NCBI GenBank assembly: GCA_041687755.1
Contig: JBDNJM010000186.1
Span: 1 to 64,000, forward strand
Reading direction: 5' to 3'
DNA from: JBDNJM01 sp041687755
Lineage (GTDB): Bacteria > Planctomycetota > UBA1135 > GCA-002686595
Length of the DNA: 64,000 nt
Below the pieces are notes generated by a model. It saw only the letters and a list, made by a program, of their open reading frames with translations, was not told where the DNA came from and ran no database searches. Of the stretch, positions 1 to 8,394 are shown piece by piece. The stretch's first letter is position 1. The number at the start of each line of letters is the position of its first letter. The translations under genes and the position numbers were made by a program.

Positions 1-25
1 CCATCAGCCGCAAAGCGGCTGATGG
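1..25 (-). terminator. Stem-loop downstream of the minus-strand aceE/NUDIX group
   Basis: A perfect 10-bp inverted repeat (CCATCAGCCG and CGGCTGATGG) encloses a 5-base loop. It lies about 70 bp beyond the stop of the last minus-strand gene, with an 11-bp palindrome (GTGCCTGGCAC, 45-55) in between. There is no clear U-tract inside the window, so its role as a terminator is inferred from position. Confidence 0.5.
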
Positions 26-96
26 CTCTCAAGCCGGTGAAAACGTGCCTGGCACCGTATCCTTCCCCCCGCCGGGACCCCCCCCCCGACCAGACG

Positions 97-1086
97 CTAC
101 GGGGCGCCGGGCAGCTCGCTCAGGCTTCGTCGAGGCGGGGGCGTCGCGCTCACGCTCCCCAGCGGGCAGTCTTCGATCTCGAAGTGCACGCCCCGCCGCG
201 AGCCGGGTTTCAGGGGGCGGCTGCGGAGCTCTTCGAGAGCGACGTCGTCGAACCGAACTCCGGAGCCATGGGGCAGGCTCGAGATCCCCAGGTCTAGGTT
301 CCGAAGCTCGCCGTTCTCGAGCACCGCAATCAACCCGGAGGTCTGCACGTCGAACAGGGTGCTGAGCCCGGGGGCCGATCCGAATCCGCCTTGGAATTCG
401 CAGTGCTTGGCGTACAGCGCGAGCGCGCGCGCGCGGAACACGGCGGGGTCCGGCCCGCCGTCGAAGCCGACGATCCGGCAGTTGCGCAGGCGCAGGAGTA
501 GCGGCCGGTCCGGCGCGTCGACCAGCGGGGTGTCGTCGCAGATCAAGGTCAGGTCGCGCAGGGCCAGGGTCATCGGTGCACCCGCGGGCGGACGGATTGG
601 ACCCGTCTTCAGGAGCGTCAGATCCCTCCCCGCTCCGAAGACCTCCACGGCGTAGGGCGCTGAAGACTGCAGGCCGAGGGTCGGCCGAATCGCCTCCAGT
701 TCGTCGAGCACGGCCTGGAGCGGGAGCTCCTGCAGGGGGGCGAGCCCGCGCACGTCGATCCGCACCAGTGCGCGGCCTCCATCGGCCAGCACTTCAGGAT
801 TCAAGGGAGTCCCCGTGACGACGTGTCCGCTCGATGCCGTTCGAGTGTCCTCGGCCCGGAGGAAGCGTTGGAACAGGTCGTCATCGTGCAGCAGGCGCTT
901 CACGACGTCTGCGCCCCGTCCGACCTGTCGCTGGCTCAGGAACGCGAAGGGATCCGCGGGCATCGATCCGCGCCGCGCCAGGGTCACGAGGCTGGGCCCC
1001 AAGGCGACTCCGATCAGGATTAGGATCGGAGGCCAGACCGTGTGCGACCACGGCTTGCGGTCGGGGTTCGGGTCAGGCTTGCTCAT
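97..1086 (-). CDS. Membrane-anchored protein with beta-helix-like repeats
   Basis: This is a 329-residue protein that I do not recognise as a named family. A short charged N-terminus is followed by one hydrophobic segment at about residues 18-37 (PPILILIGVALGPSLVTLAR), so it is probably a signal anchor with the rest outside the cytoplasm. The C-terminal half shows spaced short strands such as LRLRNCRIVGFDGG and ALYAKHCEFQGG, which resemble the turns of a right-handed parallel beta-helix. That fold reading is tentative. The ATG start overlaps the end of the upstream NUDIX gene by 14 bases, so the two are very likely co-transcribed and translationally coupled. Function is unknown, and the neighbourhood does not suggest a substrate. 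Confidence 0.7.
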   Translation of the reverse strand: MSKPDPNPDRKPWSHTVWPPILILIGVALGPSLVTLARRGSMPADPFAFLSQRQVGRGADVVKRLLHDDDLFQRFLRAEDTRTASSGHVVTGTPLNPEVLADGGRALVRIDVRGLAPLQELPLQAVLDELEAIRPTLGLQSSAPYAVEVFGAGRDLTLLKTGPIRPPAGAPMTLALRDLTLICDDTPLVDAPDRPLLLRLRNCRIVGFDGGPDPAVFRARALALYAKHCEFQGGFGSAPGLSTLFDVQTSGLIAVLENGELRNLDLGISSLPHGSGVRFDDVALEELRSRPLKPGSRRGVHFEIEDCPLGSVSATPPPRRSLSELPGAP

Positions 1087-1810
1087 CGAGCCGCTTCAGC
1101 CCGTAGAACAGCGAAAGCGCGGTGAACGCATCGGCAAACACGCCCGCGTGCAGGCGTTGCTCGACTTCGTCGCGTTGGAACGCGCGCGGCTCAATCTGCT
1201 CGGCCGAGTCGAGGTTCAGTTCGGCGACCTTGCGGCAGTCCAAAGCAAGGAACGCGTGGGCGTAGTGAGCGCTGATTCCGCCGGTGGGGAAGAAGCCGGG
1301 CAGTGGGATCAGCTCGCCCGCCTCGCAGCCGGTCTCTTCGAGCAGTTCGCGGCGCACGCCGTCGGCGGGCTGCTCGTCGGGCTTGCAGCGGCCGGCGGGG
1401 ATCTCCCACTGGCTGCGCCCGCTGGGGTAGCGGTACTGCCAGACCATCAGGATGCGTCCGTCGGGGAGCACGGGGACCACGGACACCGCGTTGGTGACCT
1501 CGAAGACGTGGTAGTCCTGCTCTGTGCCGTCGGGCAGCTGGATCCAATCGCGCCGCAGCCCGCACCAGCGAGAGTCGAACAGCCGGTCGGTGGAGCGCCG
1601 TTCGAAGGGCGGGAACGGATCCGGGTCGCCGGGTTGGGAGGCGTGGGGGCCCGGCTGACTCGGGCGCCACTCGGGCGCGTGGTGGTAGCCGGCCCACTCG
1701 GCGCCCCAGTTCGAGGCGGCGCGCTGGCGCGCCGCCTCGTCGTGGGACGACTCCGAAGAATCCGAGTTGGCGTCGTCTCCGCTCAACCGCGGTCGCCCGC
1801 GGTCGGCCAC
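1073..1810 (-). CDS. NUDIX hydrolase, ADP-ribose pyrophosphatase-like
   Basis: A 245-residue cytoplasmic NUDIX hydrolase. The Nudix box is complete around residues 145-167: the pattern G-x5-E-x7-REUxEExGU is met by GRCKPDE...RELLEETGC. The upstream strands (VFEVTNAVSVVPVLPDGRI) and the downstream FFPTGGISAHYAHAFLA segment fit the ADP-ribose or GDP-mannose pyrophosphatase subgroup, which cleaves nucleoside diphosphate sugars; the true substrate cannot be read from sequence. The first 80 residues are low-complexity and polar, longer than usual for the family. The start is a GTG lying 28 bases inside the end of the upstream dehydrogenase gene. No ATG occurs in frame before the catalytic domain, so the start could also be a later GTG. 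Confidence 0.88.
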   Translation of the reverse strand: MADRGRPRLSGDDANSDSSESSHDEAARQRAASNWGAEWAGYHHAPEWRPSQPGPHASQPGDPDPFPPFERRSTDRLFDSRWCGLRRDWIQLPDGTEQDYHVFEVTNAVSVVPVLPDGRILMVWQYRYPSGRSQWEIPAGRCKPDEQPADGVRRELLEETGCEAGELIPLPGFFPTGGISAHYAHAFLALDCRKVAELNLDSAEQIEPRAFQRDEVEQRLHAGVFADAFTALSLFYGLKRLDEQA

Positions 1811-4620
1811 AGCTCGCGCCAGTGGGGGCGGCCGTGGTCGCCCGCGCGGCCGGCGACCTGCTCAAGGACCTCGGCCGAGACGCGCACGTCGTCGAGCGCC
1901 GTCTCGGAGAGCACCTTGCCGGCGGCTTCGACGACGGCATCGGCGTCGATCGACTGGTAGCCGTAGACCTCGTCGGGACGGCCGCACTTGCTGAAGCGGC
2001 GCACGGCGCAGGTGACCTGGCGAGTGCCGACGATCGATCCGGCGTTGTCGAGCAATCCCGCCTCACCGTCGCAAACCGCGACGATCGGCACCCGGCGCCC
2101 GGCGAGTCCGACGAGGCCGGCTTCGCTGAGCGAACTTCCGGGGGTCAGGTGCAGGTGCCCGTCGATGCCGAGGCCTTCGGTCAGCTGGCGGTAGTTGTCC
2201 TGGTCCCCGAGGATGCCGAGCAGCAGATCGGGCGACGTGACGACGTGGACGTTGGCGTAGATGCCCAGCTCGAGGAGCGTTTCGGCCGCTGCGACCGCTT
2301 CGGTCACGAGCGAGCCCATCGCAAGGATCTGGACGACGTTGTCGCCGGGCTCGTAGCCGGCGTAGCCACGCCAGTCGACCAGGGTGTAGGCGCCGGATAG
2401 GCACTCCAGGCGCAGCTGGGCGAGGATCGTCTCATCCGGCGCGGGCGCGACCGTTGACTCGTCGGTCGCGGAGCCCCACTCGTCGCCGCCGCTGGCGGGC
2501 TTGAGGCCCAGGGCCCCGTCGAGGCCGGGCTTGAAGCGCGCCTGGCGCCGCACGGTGGGCAGCAGGTCCTTCTGGCTGACGGCGCGGGTGACCGCACGCA
2601 GCAGCACCCCGCTGCGGCCGGTGTTGCGCTTCTCCATCTGGCGCGCGATCGCGTCCGACAGGATCCAGTCCATTTCGATCCCGTAGAACGGCTCCCACGT
2701 GATCAGGTTCGGCATCTGGATATCGGACTTCCAGCTGTGCTGCGCGCCCTCCGGGCTCAGTGTCACGCCCGACGGCGTCCCGAGCAGGATGAACTCGGAG
2801 CCCCAGTACAGGTCGTAGTACAGCTGGTCGAGCGCGCGCTTCAAGAAGAAGTCGTACACGGTCATGACCGGGATGAACGGCAGACCCGTGTACTCGGCCA
2901 TCACCCCGAAGGAGCCCATGGCGCTCATCACGTTCTGCTCGACGATCTCGAAGCGCAGGTGGTGGGCGTAGGACTGTTCGGTCGTGGCGAGTTCCGGGTG
3001 GCGGGCGTGGAACTCGGGCAGCGGAGCCTCGCCCTCTTCGGCGCCGGGGCCGTAGACGCGGCTGTTCATGGTCGGCGCGATCTGGGTGCTGGTGCCGACG
3101 TCGGGCGACAGCGTCACCATCCACTTGGCGGCCTGCTTCCAGCGGGCCTCGTCGCCCTCAAGCGGCTTCTCGGCCGCCGCGGCGCCGCCGATCGGTGTGC
3201 CGCCCAGGCCGTGCGTGCCCGTGCGCATCAGCTTGGCCGCGAGCTGGCCCCACATCTGCTGGGTGTGGACCAGCGGGAACATCGAGAGGTCGATGTCGAG
3301 GGCCTCGGGTACGCCGCCGGCGTCGTCGATCGACATCGCGGCCGCTTGGGCGTTGCGCGCCTTGAGCTCGAGGTGCGACTCGAGCCCGGCACGGAACTGC
3401 TCCTGGCGCTGGGCCAGGTAGGCGGCCTCGTCGGTGCCCTCGTCGAACAGTTCGAAGGGCTGCTCGAAGGAGAGCCCGCGGGACTCGAGGATCGAGGTGA
3501 CCTCTTTCTTCGAGGGCAGGGTCGAGTGGTTGGCCGGGTCGGCGGCGCACTCAAGGCCATAGCCCTTGAGCGTGTGCGCAACGATGAAGTAAGGCACCTC
3601 CGGATCGGTGCGCGAGAGCTCCAGCGCCTCGATGATCAGGCCCATGTCGTGCCCGCCGAGGTCGGCCAGCATGCGCTGGACCTCGGCGTCGTCGAGATCG
3701 CCCACCAGGCGCCCGGCGGCGCTGTCCAGGCGGCCGAGGTTCTCGCGGGTGAGCTGCGCGTCTTCCTTGAACAGGAGGAATTGGTACTCGTAGTCGGACA
3801 GGCGCCGCTCGAGCACGTCGCGCAGGGCCTCGCCGCCGTTGCGCTCGAAGAGTTCCTCGCGGTAGCGGCCGTGGCGCAGCTGGAGCGCCTTCCAGCCGTT
3901 GGCGAGCACGGTGCGCTCGATCCGGTCGCAGTCCTTGAAGCGGCCATCGCCTTCGTTCGAGTTGCGCGTGCCGTCGAGGCTCTGGCGGTTGTAGTCGACG
4001 ATCCAGGTGACGTTGCCGAGCTGGCGCTCAGAGGCCTCGGGCAGGGCTTCGTAGAGGGAGCCCTCGCGGAACTCGCTGTCGCCCATCAGCGACCAGAAGT
4101 GCGCGTTGGCCGGAACTTCGTGCCCGTGGCTCTCGGCGTAGCGGTAGGCCAGCGCGAGGAAGATTGAGTTGACCGGGGGGATGCCGACCGTGCCGCTGGG
4201 CAGGAAGTGAAACGAGTCGGGATCGCTCTTGGCGTGGTAGCTCTGGAACACGTCCGACTCGCCCGGGACGCTGAACTTCCGCAGGCGGTGCATCGCGCCC
4301 TTGCCCTCCTCGTCGGTGAGGTAGGTCCCGTCCTGGCGCCTGAAGAGGCGCATCAGGTGGTGGTACGCGTGATCGACCGGCGACGCGTGCGGCTTGCAGG
4401 CGACGAAGTCCTGGGGCTGGCGCACGGCCAAGTGCAGCGCGCCCAGCAGGTGGAAGCAGCTCGCACAGGCCGCCGGGTGGCCGCCCACCTTGGGGTCGCC
4501 GGGGCGCTTGGTGCTGCGGTTGTTCGCGATGTCGATCATCGCGATCATTTGGGCGAACGCTCGTGAAGAGATGCGCTCGAGGCAATCCAGGTCGACTCCG
4601 GCCAAGGTCTGGGTAGTCAT
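1783..4620 (-). CDS. aceE: Pyruvate dehydrogenase E1 component, homodimeric AceE type
   Basis: A 945-residue thiamine-diphosphate enzyme of the single-chain E1 class, close to the usual 880-950 residues. It decarboxylates pyruvate and passes the acetyl group to lipoyl-E2. The N-terminal transketolase-like domain carries the cofactor motif starting GDSEFREGSLYEALPE at about residue 180 and ending in VDYNRQSLDG. AHTLKGYG follows near residue 350. The pyrimidine-binding domain contains TGLPFIPVMTVYDFF and a glycine-rich segment ending in EGAQH, matching the equivalent AceE region. Genes for E2 (lipoyl acyltransferase) and E3 are absent from the window, so the complex is assembled from other loci. 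It leads a minus-strand group with the NUDIX hydrolase and a membrane protein; its promoter should lie in 4621-4989. A related 2-oxoacid E1 remains possible. Confidence 0.9.
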   Translation of the reverse strand: MTTQTLAGVDLDCLERISSRAFAQMIAMIDIANNRSTKRPGDPKVGGHPAACASCFHLLGALHLAVRQPQDFVACKPHASPVDHAYHHLMRLFRRQDGTYLTDEEGKGAMHRLRKFSVPGESDVFQSYHAKSDPDSFHFLPSGTVGIPPVNSIFLALAYRYAESHGHEVPANAHFWSLMGDSEFREGSLYEALPEASERQLGNVTWIVDYNRQSLDGTRNSNEGDGRFKDCDRIERTVLANGWKALQLRHGRYREELFERNGGEALRDVLERRLSDYEYQFLLFKEDAQLTRENLGRLDSAAGRLVGDLDDAEVQRMLADLGGHDMGLIIEALELSRTDPEVPYFIVAHTLKGYGLECAADPANHSTLPSKKEVTSILESRGLSFEQPFELFDEGTDEAAYLAQRQEQFRAGLESHLELKARNAQAAAMSIDDAGGVPEALDIDLSMFPLVHTQQMWGQLAAKLMRTGTHGLGGTPIGGAAAAEKPLEGDEARWKQAAKWMVTLSPDVGTSTQIAPTMNSRVYGPGAEEGEAPLPEFHARHPELATTEQSYAHHLRFEIVEQNVMSAMGSFGVMAEYTGLPFIPVMTVYDFFLKRALDQLYYDLYWGSEFILLGTPSGVTLSPEGAQHSWKSDIQMPNLITWEPFYGIEMDWILSDAIARQMEKRNTGRSGVLLRAVTRAVSQKDLLPTVRRQARFKPGLDGALGLKPASGGDEWGSATDESTVAPAPDETILAQLRLECLSGAYTLVDWRGYAGYEPGDNVVQILAMGSLVTEAVAAAETLLELGIYANVHVVTSPDLLLGILGDQDNYRQLTEGLGIDGHLHLTPGSSLSEAGLVGLAGRRVPIVAVCDGEAGLLDNAGSIVGTRQVTCAVRRFSKCGRPDEVYGYQSIDADAVVEAAGKVLSETALDDVRVSAEVLEQVAGRAGDHGRPHWRELWPTAGDRG

Positions 4621-4989
4621 CGGTTGGGGGCGGTCGGGCGGGGCTCGACGCCGATCGTGGGAAGGGATCGGGGGAAGGGTCCGGTGGAGCGGTCAGCTCT
4701 TGCGGCGGTGGGGGCTCGTTGGGGAGACCCGGTGAGTGGGACTCGAGCTCCGGAGAACTCCGACGCGCCCGGCGCCCGGGAGGGCATCAGGAGGGCATCA
4801 GGAGGGCACCGAAGGGCGCTCGAATCCCGGCCGCCGCGGGGACCGGGCGACCAGGACCAACATTCTAGGGCTTGGCGGGCGGCCTTCCACCTCGGACAGG
4901 GCCAACCGCGCCTGCGTCCGGCGGGTCGTGCGCGCTGGGCGGGCCCCCAGGGCCAGGTTGAAGGCCGGATCCGATCCCCGGGCGCGGGC
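4621..4989. other. 369-bp intergenic region upstream of aceE with short direct repeats
   Basis: No gene is supported here. It must contain the aceE promoter and the end of the upstream glycosyltransferase transcript. The visible structure is a short tandem array of GGAGGGCATCA units at 4778-4810, about three copies, the last degenerate. No convincing -35/-10 pair could be picked out by eye. Confidence 0.5.
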
Positions 4990-6192
4990 TCAGGCCCGGG
5001 GCGCCCGGGCGGCCGCGCGGTACAGCTCTGCGTAGCGGCGGACCATGCCCTCCTCGGCGTAGCGCTCCTCCGCGCGGGCCCGATTGGCGGCGCCCAGGGC
5101 AGCGGCCTCGGAGGCATCGCCGAGCACCTGCCCCAGGGCCCGGGCAAGTTCCGTCACGATCTGCTCCTCGGGCCGGCCCAGGGGCACGATTAGCGCGGCC
5201 TGTTCGGCCGGCAGGATCTGACGCACGTCGCCCACGTCCGTGGTGACCGCGGGTTTCCCGGAGGCCATCGCCTCGACCAACGCGAGGGGCATTTGCTCGG
5301 TGTCGGACGTCAGGGCGAAGGCGTCAAAGGCGCGCTGGGCCTCGGAGGGATCCGCCAGGAGCCCTAGGAAGTGGATGCGATCCGCGGCGGGGGAGGCGGC
5401 GACGCGCGCTTCGAGGTCGGCCCGACGGACGCCGTCGCCGACGATCGCCAGCCGGGCGCCGGCGGGGGACTCGACTTGCTCGAAGGCCGCGATGAGGCGC
5501 TCGAGGTGCTTTTCGGGCCGCAGCGAGCCGACGCTGCCCAGCAGCGGGCCGTCGGGCGGCAGCCCGAGCGCGGCGCGCAGCTCCCGAGCTTCTCCGGGCG
5601 CGGGCGGCCGGAAGCGCTCGAGGTCGATGCCGTTGGGGATCAGGACGAGCTTGGGCTCGGGGGTGCCCCAGCGCTCGCGGGACAGGGTGCTCAGCCGCTC
5701 GGAGGGCACGAGCACGCGCTGGACCGTCCGGAACAGGGCGCGGCGGGCGAGGCTGCGGCGTGGCAGGGGCCCGGCGGCCTCCTCGCGGGAGAAACCGTCT
5801 TCGTGGTGCACGACGGGTGCTCCACCCGGAAGCGCAGCGGCCAAGATCGCGTCGATCGCGCCCCAGTTGTAGGTCAGCACGAGCCCGGGGCGCAGGCGCC
5901 GCAGCACCGCGCGCAGGGCTCGGGCGGTCTGCAGCGATCCGGCCTTGGGCGGCGGGTCGACGAGCGCGAAGGAGACCTCGGGCGCGACGCGCCCTGCCGC
6001 GTCGGCGCGCCCGTCGAGCGGAAGCACGTGATGCTCGAAGCGTTCGCCCAGCGTCTCGAAGGCGTTCATCAGGCGCGTGGTGCGCATCTGGCTGCCGCCT
6101 ACCTCGAACGAGGGGAACACGTGCAGGAGGCGCACGGGGCGGGGCGCGTCGGAGGCGGCGTCGGAGGCGGCGTCGATCGGCTCGGAGGGCAT
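4990..6192 (-). CDS. Glycosyltransferase family 4 (GT-B fold)
   Basis: A 400-residue glycosyltransferase with two Rossmann-like domains. The N-terminal acceptor domain begins with RLLHVFPSFEVGGSQ, a typical group 1 opening with a glycine-rich turn. The C-terminal donor domain has IPNGIDLERFRPP, GSVGSLRPEKHLERLI and the E-x7-E nucleotide-sugar motif in TDTEQMPLALVEAMASGKP. It probably transfers a sugar from a nucleotide-sugar donor to a lipid or glycan acceptor; the specific product is unknown. I chose the ATG giving MPSEPID rather than upstream start codons, because the upstream extension is arginine-rich and runs into a short tandem repeat. It stands alone, 369 bp upstream of aceE on the same strand and divergent from guaB. 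Confidence 0.88.
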   Translation of the reverse strand: MPSEPIDAASDAASDAPRPVRLLHVFPSFEVGGSQMRTTRLMNAFETLGERFEHHVLPLDGRADAAGRVAPEVSFALVDPPPKAGSLQTARALRAVLRRLRPGLVLTYNWGAIDAILAAALPGGAPVVHHEDGFSREEAAGPLPRRSLARRALFRTVQRVLVPSERLSTLSRERWGTPEPKLVLIPNGIDLERFRPPAPGEARELRAALGLPPDGPLLGSVGSLRPEKHLERLIAAFEQVESPAGARLAIVGDGVRRADLEARVAASPAADRIHFLGLLADPSEAQRAFDAFALTSDTEQMPLALVEAMASGKPAVTTDVGDVRQILPAEQAALIVPLGRPEEQIVTELARALGQVLGDASEAAALGAANRARAEERYAEEGMVRRYAELYRAAARAPRA

Positions 6193-6925
6193 GGCGGGGA
6201 TTGTCGCCAGCGGGGCGCGCTCGCGCTCGAACCGATTCGAGCAAGCTTCGGCGACGAGACTCCCGCGGCCGGACGCGCATCGTCGTCTCGCTGCGGCCCG
6301 GGATCGAAGGGGGCCCAGGCTCGCCGGGACCGAGGCACCTAGTTCTCGGAGCCTCGCGGATCGGCGCTGCACGAGTCCCGCCCCGCTGCGACTTTTTTCT
6401 CGCCCTCCTTCGCATGGGCTTCGCATGGGCTTCGCATGGGCTTCTCATGGGCTTCTCATGGGGCCCGGCGAGTCGATCCACGGCGCGCTCGGGTCCTTCT
6501 GCGTGCCCACTGCATAGATCGCGAGCGCGGCAAGGCCGGCGCTCGCAGGTCGTCCACCGCCGATCGAGCAGCCTGGCGGGCCGTCGCTGCGATCTCGCTC
6601 GGGTGGCGAGGAGATCGCAGGGGCCGCCGGGACCGGAGCGCTCAGCGCCCGGCGACCGAGGAGGGAATGACGGGAGTCGCGGCTTGTCGGAGGAGTGGCC
6701 CTTGGAGGTGTCCCGGCGGGCCGGTAACCTCTGCGACCGGCGCGGAGGTCGGGCGTCCTTCGGGCCAAGCGGCCTGGACCTGCCTCTCCGATCGGGCTCT
6801 TCGAACGGATGGGAACCGCCCGCCCGGAGGAGTCACAGATCGGCCGGGTTCGAGCCCTGCGGGCCCCTCCGAAATCCGCTTCAGTTCGCGGCATGAGCGG
6901 CGGGATCCGTGTCCCTCCTCCGACC
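6193..6925. other. 733-bp divergent intergenic region between the glycosyltransferase and guaB
   Basis: No coding sequence is supported, although open frames run through it because of the GC content. It holds a five-unit tandem repeat (6413-6463), a 26-base hairpin at 6521-6546 (GCGAGCGC paired with GCGCTCGC) and a tRNA T-arm look-alike near 6846 that does not belong to a foldable tRNA. Promoters for both flanking genes are expected here. Confidence 0.5.
6413..6463. repeat. Short tandem repeat, five copies of an 11-bp unit
   Basis: The unit TTCGCATGGGC occurs three times and is followed by two copies reading TTCTCATGGGC or TTCTCATGGGG. Because 11 is not a multiple of three, the array changes reading frame with each unit. 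It ends about 220 bp upstream of the glycosyltransferase start on the minus strand. Confidence 0.9.
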
Positions 6926-8380
6926 ATGCCCGACTCCTTCCAGGAAGGCCTGACCTTCGACGACGTGCTGCTCGTCCCGCAGCGCTCCGACGTGCTGCCC
7001 AAGGATGCCAGCGTCGCGACCCGCTTTTCGCGCAACGTGGAGCTCAACGTTCCGCTGGTCTCCGCAGCGATGGACACCGTCACCGGCTTCCAGCTGGCGG
7101 TCGCCCTGGCGCGTGAAGGCGGGATCGGCGTGATCCACCGCAACTTTTCGATCCTCGACCAGATCCGCGAGGTCGACAAGGTCAAGCGTTCGGCGAACGG
7201 GATCATCCTGGACCCCGTCACGCTGCCCCCTGACGCGAGCATGAGCCGCGCGCGGGAAATCATGGCCACGGCCAACATCAGCGGGCTGCCGATCGTCGAA
7301 GACGGCGATCGCCTAGTCGGGATCCTGACGAGCAGGGACTGCCGCTTCCAGACGAGCGACGACACGCCAGTCTCCGAGGTCATGACCTCGAAGAACTTGG
7401 TCACGGCGCCGCAGGGCACGAGCCTCGCCGAGGCGCGCGAGACCCTGTTCAAGCACAAGGTCGAGAAGCTCATCATCGTGAACGGCGAAGGTCGTCTCGC
7501 AGGCCTGATCACGATGAAGGACGTGGTCAACCTTGAGAAATACCCGCACAGCGCGACGGACGAGCGCGGGCGCCTGCGCGTCGCGGCGGCCATCGGCGTG
7601 CACGACTACGAGCGCGCGGCGGGCCTCGTCGAGGCGGGCGTGGACGTGCTGGTGGTGGACACGGCGCACGGTCACACCACGAACGTGATGGAGACCGTGA
7701 AGCAGCTGAAGGCCTCGCACGAGATCGACATCATCGCGGGCAACATCGCGACGGCCGAGGCCGCCAGGGACCTCGTCGAGGCCGGCGTCGACGGGGTCAA
7801 GGTGGGCATCGGTCCGGGCTCGATTTGTACGACGCGTATCGTCGCAGGCATCGGCGTGCCCCAGTTCACGGCGATCCGCGAGGTCGCCGGGGCCCTGAAG
7901 GGCACCGGCGTGCCCGTCATCGGCGACGGCGGCATCCGCTTTTCCGGCGACATTGTCAAAGCGCTCGCGGCCGGCGCTTCGACCGTGATGGCAGGCAGCC
8001 TGTTCGCTGGCCTCGACGAGAGCCCGGGCGAGCGCATCCTCTACAAGGGGCGCACGTTCAAGGCCGTCCGTGGCATGGGCTCGATCGGCGCGATGGTCGA
8101 GGGCAGCAAGGAGCGCTATCGCCAGGGCCATGTGGACTCGGCCGACAAGCTCGTGCCCGAGGGCATCGAGGGCATGGTTCCGTACAAGGGCGAGCTCTCG
8201 CCCTTCGTGTTCCAGCTCGTCGGTGGACTGCGTGCAGGCATGGGCTATTGCGGGGCGCAGACCATCGAGAACCTGTGGAGCCGGGCGCGCTTCGTGCGGA
8301 CGAGCGTTGCGGGCATGCGCGAGAGCCATCCGCACGACGTGAAGATCACCAAGGAGTCGCCGAACTACTTCCAGGAGTAG
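6926..8380 (+). CDS. guaB: IMP dehydrogenase
   Basis: A 484-residue enzyme that oxidises IMP to XMP with NAD+, the committed step of guanine nucleotide synthesis. The TIM barrel opens with GLTFDDVLLVPQRSDVLP. A pair of CBS domains is inserted at about residues 90-200 (DASMSRAREIMATANISGLP and VSEVMTSKNLVTAP). The active-site loop with the catalytic cysteine is GIGPGSICTTR, preceded by the NAD/IMP-binding segment GVDGVKVG. The C-terminal flap includes GMGSIGAM. Length matches the family when the ATG giving MPDSFQEG is used; upstream in-frame starts would add about 40 non-homologous residues. guaA follows 14 bp later, giving a classic guaBA operon, with promoter and any purine control in the 733-bp region upstream. 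Confidence 0.97.
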   Translation: MPDSFQEGLTFDDVLLVPQRSDVLPKDASVATRFSRNVELNVPLVSAAMDTVTGFQLAVALAREGGIGVIHRNFSILDQIREVDKVKRSANGIILDPVTLPPDASMSRAREIMATANISGLPIVEDGDRLVGILTSRDCRFQTSDDTPVSEVMTSKNLVTAPQGTSLAEARETLFKHKVEKLIIVNGEGRLAGLITMKDVVNLEKYPHSATDERGRLRVAAAIGVHDYERAAGLVEAGVDVLVVDTAHGHTTNVMETVKQLKASHEIDIIAGNIATAEAARDLVEAGVDGVKVGIGPGSICTTRIVAGIGVPQFTAIREVAGALKGTGVPVIGDGGIRFSGDIVKALAAGASTVMAGSLFAGLDESPGERILYKGRTFKAVRGMGSIGAMVEGSKERYRQGHVDSADKLVPEGIEGMVPYKGELSPFVFQLVGGLRAGMGYCGAQTIENLWSRARFVRTSVAGMRESHPHDVKITKESPNYFQE

Positions 8381-8394
8381 CGAGACCAGCAGCC

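Noticed and set aside
44..56. GTGCCTGGCAC palindrome as a dispersed repeat family
   Set aside because: Only loose relatives (near 18690 and 35690) were found, too short to claim a family.
6780..6880. A GGTTCGAGCCC T-arm look-alike near 6846 followed by a CCCCTCC-like acceptor end
   Set aside because: No matching 5' acceptor strand, D-arm or anticodon stem can be placed at the right distance for either a short or a serine-type tRNA.
6809..6925. A 39-codon N-terminal extension of guaB
   Set aside because: IMP dehydrogenase homology starts at MPDSFQEG; the extension has no counterpart in the family.
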